8,335 nt of DNA from an uncultured Collinsella sp. (GTDB lineage: Bacteria; Actinomycetota; Coriobacteriia; Coriobacteriales; Coriobacteriaceae). Shown piece after piece: positions 6,288-8,335 of the stretch. Below the pieces are notes generated by a model. It was not told where the DNA came from and did no database searches. It saw nothing but the letters and a program-made list of their open reading frames with translations. The position numbers and the translations under genes were made by a program. Numbering within the stretch: the first letter of the stretch is position 1; the number at the start of each line of letters is the position of its first letter. The DNA is taken from positions 1 through 8,335 of the forward strand of contig URGF01000079.1 of the NCBI GenBank assembly GCA_900547285.1, read 5' to 3'.

Positions 6288-7307
6288 ATGAGTAACGTTC
6301 GCGTTTGTGTAGACGTTGTGGGCGGAGACGAGAAGCCTCAGGTTGTTCTCGATGGTATCGAGGCCGCACTTGCCGCCGATCCCGATATCGAGGTCTTGGC
6401 AGTTGGCCCCGCCGAAATCGTCAATCCCTTTGCCGCGGCCCATGCACGTGTGGAGGCTCTGGAAGCCCCTGACGTCATCGCCATGGATGACGATCCTATT
6501 CGCGCCGTGATGACCAAGCGCAAGTCCTCGATCGTGCTTGCCTGCCGCGCCATCAAAAAGGGCAACGCGGACGCGTTCTTCTCCGCCGGCTCCACCGGGG
6601 CCGTGACCGCCGCCGCCACCGCCTATGTGACGCCGTTTAGGTATCAGGCCGAAGGCAAGAAGCAGCCGGTGCGCCCCTGTCTGACCAATGCGTTGCCCAA
6701 TCGCGCCGGCGGTCTGACGGTGCTGTGCGATATGGGCGCCAACCCCGATGTCGAGGTCGATGACATGGTGCGTTTTGCCCAGATGGGTAGCGCCTATGCC
6801 CGCGTCGTCCTGGGCATCGAACATCCTCGCGTGGGCCTGCTTGGTAACGGCACCGAGGACGAGAAGGGTTCTAACTTTACCAAGGCCTGCTTCCCTGCTA
6901 TGAAGGCCGCAGTTCCGGGCTTTGTGGGCAACTGCGAAGGCACCGACCTCACCTCGGGCAATTTCGATGTCGTTGTTGCCGACGGCATGTCGGGCAATAT
7001 CGCTCTCAAGGCTACCGAGGGCGCTGCCAAGTTTTTGCTGCAGGAGCTCAAGGGCGCCTTTATGGCCTCGCTCGGCACCAAGATCGCCGCGCTGCTCATC
7101 AAAAAGCAGATGCGCGAGATTAAGGCCAAGCTCTCTGGTGATGCCAAGGGCGGCGCGATTCTTTTGGGCCTGCGTGGCGTGGTCCTGATCGGCCATGGCG
7201 CCACCTCGGTCGAGGCTGTTAAAAACGGTACGCTTGCGGCGGCCGAAGCCGTGCGCGCGGGGCTGGTCGAGAACGTCGCCAACTCCATGGACGGCATCGT
7301 TTTGTAA
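6288..7307 (+). CDS. plsX: Phosphate acyltransferase PlsX
   Basis: PlsX converts acyl-ACP and phosphate to acyl-phosphate, the acyl donor for PlsY in phosphatidic acid synthesis. It acts at the inner face of the membrane. The 339-residue length fits the family. Visible motifs are VDVVGGDEKP (8-17, usually VDAMGGDxAP), SAGSTGAV (99 onward), CDMGANPDV, FAQMGSAYARVVLGIEHPRVGLLGNGTEDEKG (ending near 194), FVGNCEGTDL, VVADGMSGNIALK, and GGAILLGLRGVVLIGHGATS near the end. The two departures from the commonest motif spelling leave the GGD and GAN cores intact. It sits directly behind a terminator and a candidate promoter, suggesting its expression is controlled apart from rpmF. No fapR, fabD or fabG lies between it and acpP, unlike Bacillus. 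Its product is the same acyl-phosphate that FakA makes. Confidence 0.96.
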   Translation: MSNVRVCVDVVGGDEKPQVVLDGIEAALAADPDIEVLAVGPAEIVNPFAAAHARVEALEAPDVIAMDDDPIRAVMTKRKSSIVLACRAIKKGNADAFFSAGSTGAVTAAATAYVTPFRYQAEGKKQPVRPCLTNALPNRAGGLTVLCDMGANPDVEVDDMVRFAQMGSAYARVVLGIEHPRVGLLGNGTEDEKGSNFTKACFPAMKAAVPGFVGNCEGTDLTSGNFDVVVADGMSGNIALKATEGAAKFLLQELKGAFMASLGTKIAALLIKKQMREIKAKLSGDAKGGAILLGLRGVVLIGHGATSVEAVKNGTLAAAEAVRAGLVENVANSMDGIVL

Positions 7308-7352
7308 GAGCGAGTTAGAGCGCTGTTATGTGCCTCGCGGCCTGCTTCGTGG

Positions 7353-7360
7353 GGTAGAAT
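7353..7360 (+). promoter_or_regulatory. Candidate -10 box ahead of acpP
   Basis: GGTAGAAT contains TAGAAT, a 5-of-6 match to TATAAT, 46 nt after the plsX stop. The transcript start would be near 7367. No clear -35 is seen. As at plsX, a hairpin lies between this box and the gene. The 124-nt gap 7308-7431 otherwise holds only the palindrome and the ribosome-binding site. Confidence 0.4.
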
Positions 7361-7373
7361 CAGAACCGTGTCT

Positions 7374-7402
7374 TGGTACCGCCCGGGCGGTACCATTCTT
7401 TT
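7374..7402 (+). terminator. Perfect 22-nt palindrome with T-rich tail: likely intrinsic terminator or operator
   Basis: TGGTACCGC (7374-7382) pairs with GCGGTACCA (7387-7395) around CCGG; even the loop is self-complementary. The following TTCTTTT (7396-7402) gives an interrupted U tract. It could end plsX transcripts, attenuate acpP, or bind a dimeric protein as DNA. Confidence 0.6.
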
Positions 7403-7419
7403 GGTATTCATGCACTATG

Positions 7420-7427
7420 AGAGGAAG
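7420..7427 (+). promoter_or_regulatory. Ribosome-binding site that selects the acpP start at 7432
   Basis: AGAGGAAG lies 4 nt before the ATG at 7432. It overlaps the in-frame ATG at 7417, which therefore cannot be its start. Confidence 0.7.
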
Positions 7428-7431
7428 CGCT

Positions 7432-7674
7432 ATGGACCGCTCCGAAATCTTCGACAAGATCGCCGAGGTCGCTGCTGACGTTCTGGGCGTCGATGTTGCC
7501 GAAATTAGCGATGAGACCACCTTTGACGACCTCGATGCCAACTCGCTCGAGCGCCTGCAACTGGTTACGGCTATCGAGGACGAGTTCAATCTCGAGATCG
7601 ATGACGAGACCCTGCTCTCGCTCAACTCTGTCGCCGACGCCGTCGACGCGATCGAAAACGCCAGGGAGGCTTAG
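7432..7674 (+). CDS. acpP: Acyl carrier protein
   Basis: An 80-residue, very acidic four-helix carrier that holds growing acyl chains on a 4'-phosphopantetheine arm. The attachment serine is Ser38 in DDLDANSLERLQLVTAIEDEF. The residue before it is Asn37, where nearly all fatty-acid ACPs have Asp (ADSL), and the usual Gly two residues earlier is Asp35. The rest fits: the N-terminal helix has IFDKIAEVAADVLGV, and helices III-IV have DDETLLSLNSVADAVDAIENA. Serine is present, so modification by AcpS is expected, though the Asn may alter recognition. Location between plsX and rnc is the normal place for the housekeeping acpP. A second, specialised carrier protein remains possible, with the main ACP elsewhere in the genome. 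Confidence 0.92.
   Translation: MDRSEIFDKIAEVAADVLGVDVAEISDETTFDDLDANSLERLQLVTAIEDEFNLEIDDETLLSLNSVADAVDAIENAREA
7663..7669 (+). promoter_or_regulatory. Ribosome-binding site that supports the TTG start of rnc
   Basis: AGGGAGG inside the last acpP codons lies 8 nt before the TTG at 7678. No in-frame ATG or GTG is present near the expected N-terminus. Confidence 0.7.
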
Positions 7675-7677
7675 GTC

Positions 7678-8335
7678 TTGGCTTTATCCGAACGACTTAC
7701 GCGCGCCCAGGAGATTCTGGGCCACGAGTTCAATGACAAGGTGCTGCTGCGCGCGGCCCTTACGCATCCTTCGGCCGTCGAAGGCCAGCCAGTCTCGGCA
7801 AGCTACGAGCGCCTTGAGTTCTTGGGTGATTCCATCTTGGGCGCCGTTGTCGCACGCTCCCTGTTTGTGTCCTATCCGGAGTTTGACGAGGGCAAGCTCA
7901 CGCGCCTGAAGGTGTCCCTTGTCTCGGGCGCCACGCTGTCCGAGGTGTCGCACGAGCTGGGTATCGATGACATCATCATCTTTGGTGCCTCCGAGACCGG
8001 TACCGGTGCGCGCGGCCTGCATTCGGCCCTCGAGAACGTCTATGAGTCGCTCGTGGGCGCGCTGTACCTGGATGCCGGCTGGGATGCCGCGGCAGAGTTC
8101 ATTCACCGTACGCTTAAGCCGCATTTGGCTTCCGAGCGTGCCGAGCATCCTGCGAACCCCAAGTCGTTTTTGCAGGAGTGCGTGCAAGCCGACGGTCACG
8201 AGCCCCCGGCGTACAAGCTCGTTGGCTCCGAGGGCCCGGCGCATGCGCCCACCTTTACCGCCGTGGTGTTGATCGATGGTATTCGCCAGGGTCGCGGCTC
8301 CGGCTCCTCAAAGAAGGAAGCCGAGGGAGCCGCTG
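7678..8335 (+). CDS. rnc: Ribonuclease III (3' partial)
   Basis: RNase III cuts double-stranded RNA in rRNA processing and mRNA turnover. The visible 219 codons begin at TTG, three nt past the acpP stop, and give LALSERLTRAQEILGHEF, a normal RNase III N-terminus. The signature ERLEFLGDS (44-52) carries Glu44, Glu47 and Asp51. The second metal site lies in ENVYESLVGALYLD, with Glu123 and Asn120, where E. coli has Asp. Asn occurs there in other bacterial RNase III proteins, so I do not read it as inactivating. The double-stranded RNA-binding domain starts at NPKSFLQE, includes PAYKLVGSEGPAH, and is cut by the window edge in SSKKEAEGAA, so only a few residues are missing. acpP-rnc is a common pair and smc or ftsY often follow. 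Confidence 0.95.
   Translation, partial: MALSERLTRAQEILGHEFNDKVLLRAALTHPSAVEGQPVSASYERLEFLGDSILGAVVARSLFVSYPEFDEGKLTRLKVSLVSGATLSEVSHELGIDDIIIFGASETGTGARGLHSALENVYESLVGALYLDAGWDAAAEFIHRTLKPHLASERAEHPANPKSFLQECVQADGHEPPAYKLVGSEGPAHAPTFTAVVLIDGIRQGRGSGSSKKEAEGAA

Noticed and set aside
5973..7196. Long antisense reading frame (407 residues) across plsX and rpmF
   Set aside because: It mirrors plsX and rpmF codon bias: with G/C at third positions the opposite strand has few stops. It crosses a terminator and two recognised genes, and its product has no recognisable family features.
7195..7431. Upstream extension of the acpP frame to 7195
   Set aside because: The extra residues overlap plsX in another frame and cross the palindrome. 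The ribosome-binding site at 7420 and the ACP family length place the start at 7432.
8029..8049. RNase III lacks Asp at the position of E. coli Asp114 (Asn120 here)
   Set aside because: Asn at this site occurs in other bacterial RNase III proteins, and the other metal-binding acidic residues are present, so this is not good evidence of an inactive enzyme.
1..8335. Mobile element, CRISPR array, tRNA, riboswitch or phage gene
   Set aside because: None seen. The genes are contiguous housekeeping genes, and no long direct repeats or known riboswitch core were recognised by eye.

Overview
The window is a GC-rich housekeeping segment with strong preference for G or C at third codon positions. All genes lie on the + strand. 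Protein style and gene order (fakA-recG-rsmD-coaD-coiled-coil gene-yceD-rpmF-plsX-acpP-rnc) suggest an anaerobic Gram-positive. My best guess is a member of the Coriobacteriia such as Collinsella, but that placement is inference, not a database result. I see no mobile element, CRISPR array, tRNA, rRNA or sign of recent transfer.

Layout. Block 1 (1-4836) holds fakA, cut by the left window edge, then recG, rsmD and coaD. The gaps are +10, -4 and -8 nt, so this looks like one transcription unit. Block 2 (about 4861-6200) starts after a 68-nt gap with a promoter-like box. It holds a coiled-coil protein of unknown role, yceD (DUF177, joined by a TAATG overlap) and rpmF. rpmF encodes the 59-residue ribosomal protein L32. 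Block 3 is plsX, directly behind a strong intrinsic terminator. Block 4 is acpP and rnc, behind a perfect 22-nt palindrome. rnc starts with TTG three nt after the acpP stop and runs off the right edge.

How the genes fit together. Two themes alternate. One is phospholipid and acyl-chain supply: FakA phosphorylates fatty acids, PlsX makes acyl-phosphate from acyl-ACP, AcpP carries the chains, and CoaD makes the CoA precursor that supplies the ACP prosthetic group. The other is ribosome and RNA biogenesis or genome upkeep: RsmD, YceD, L32, RNase III and RecG. The order looks like the Bacillus ylb cluster (rsmD-coaD-...-yceD-rpmF) placed between recG and plsX of the ylo cluster. Comparable arrangements are known from Clostridia.

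I do not see a wholly new system. The most interesting signals are regulatory. Terminator-like hairpins sit between a -10-like box and the ribosome-binding site of both plsX and acpP, a dyad lies in the plsX leader, and a GGTAnnnT box recurs in all four substantial intergenic gaps. The acyl carrier protein also has Asn-Ser-Leu where Asp-Ser-Leu is usual.
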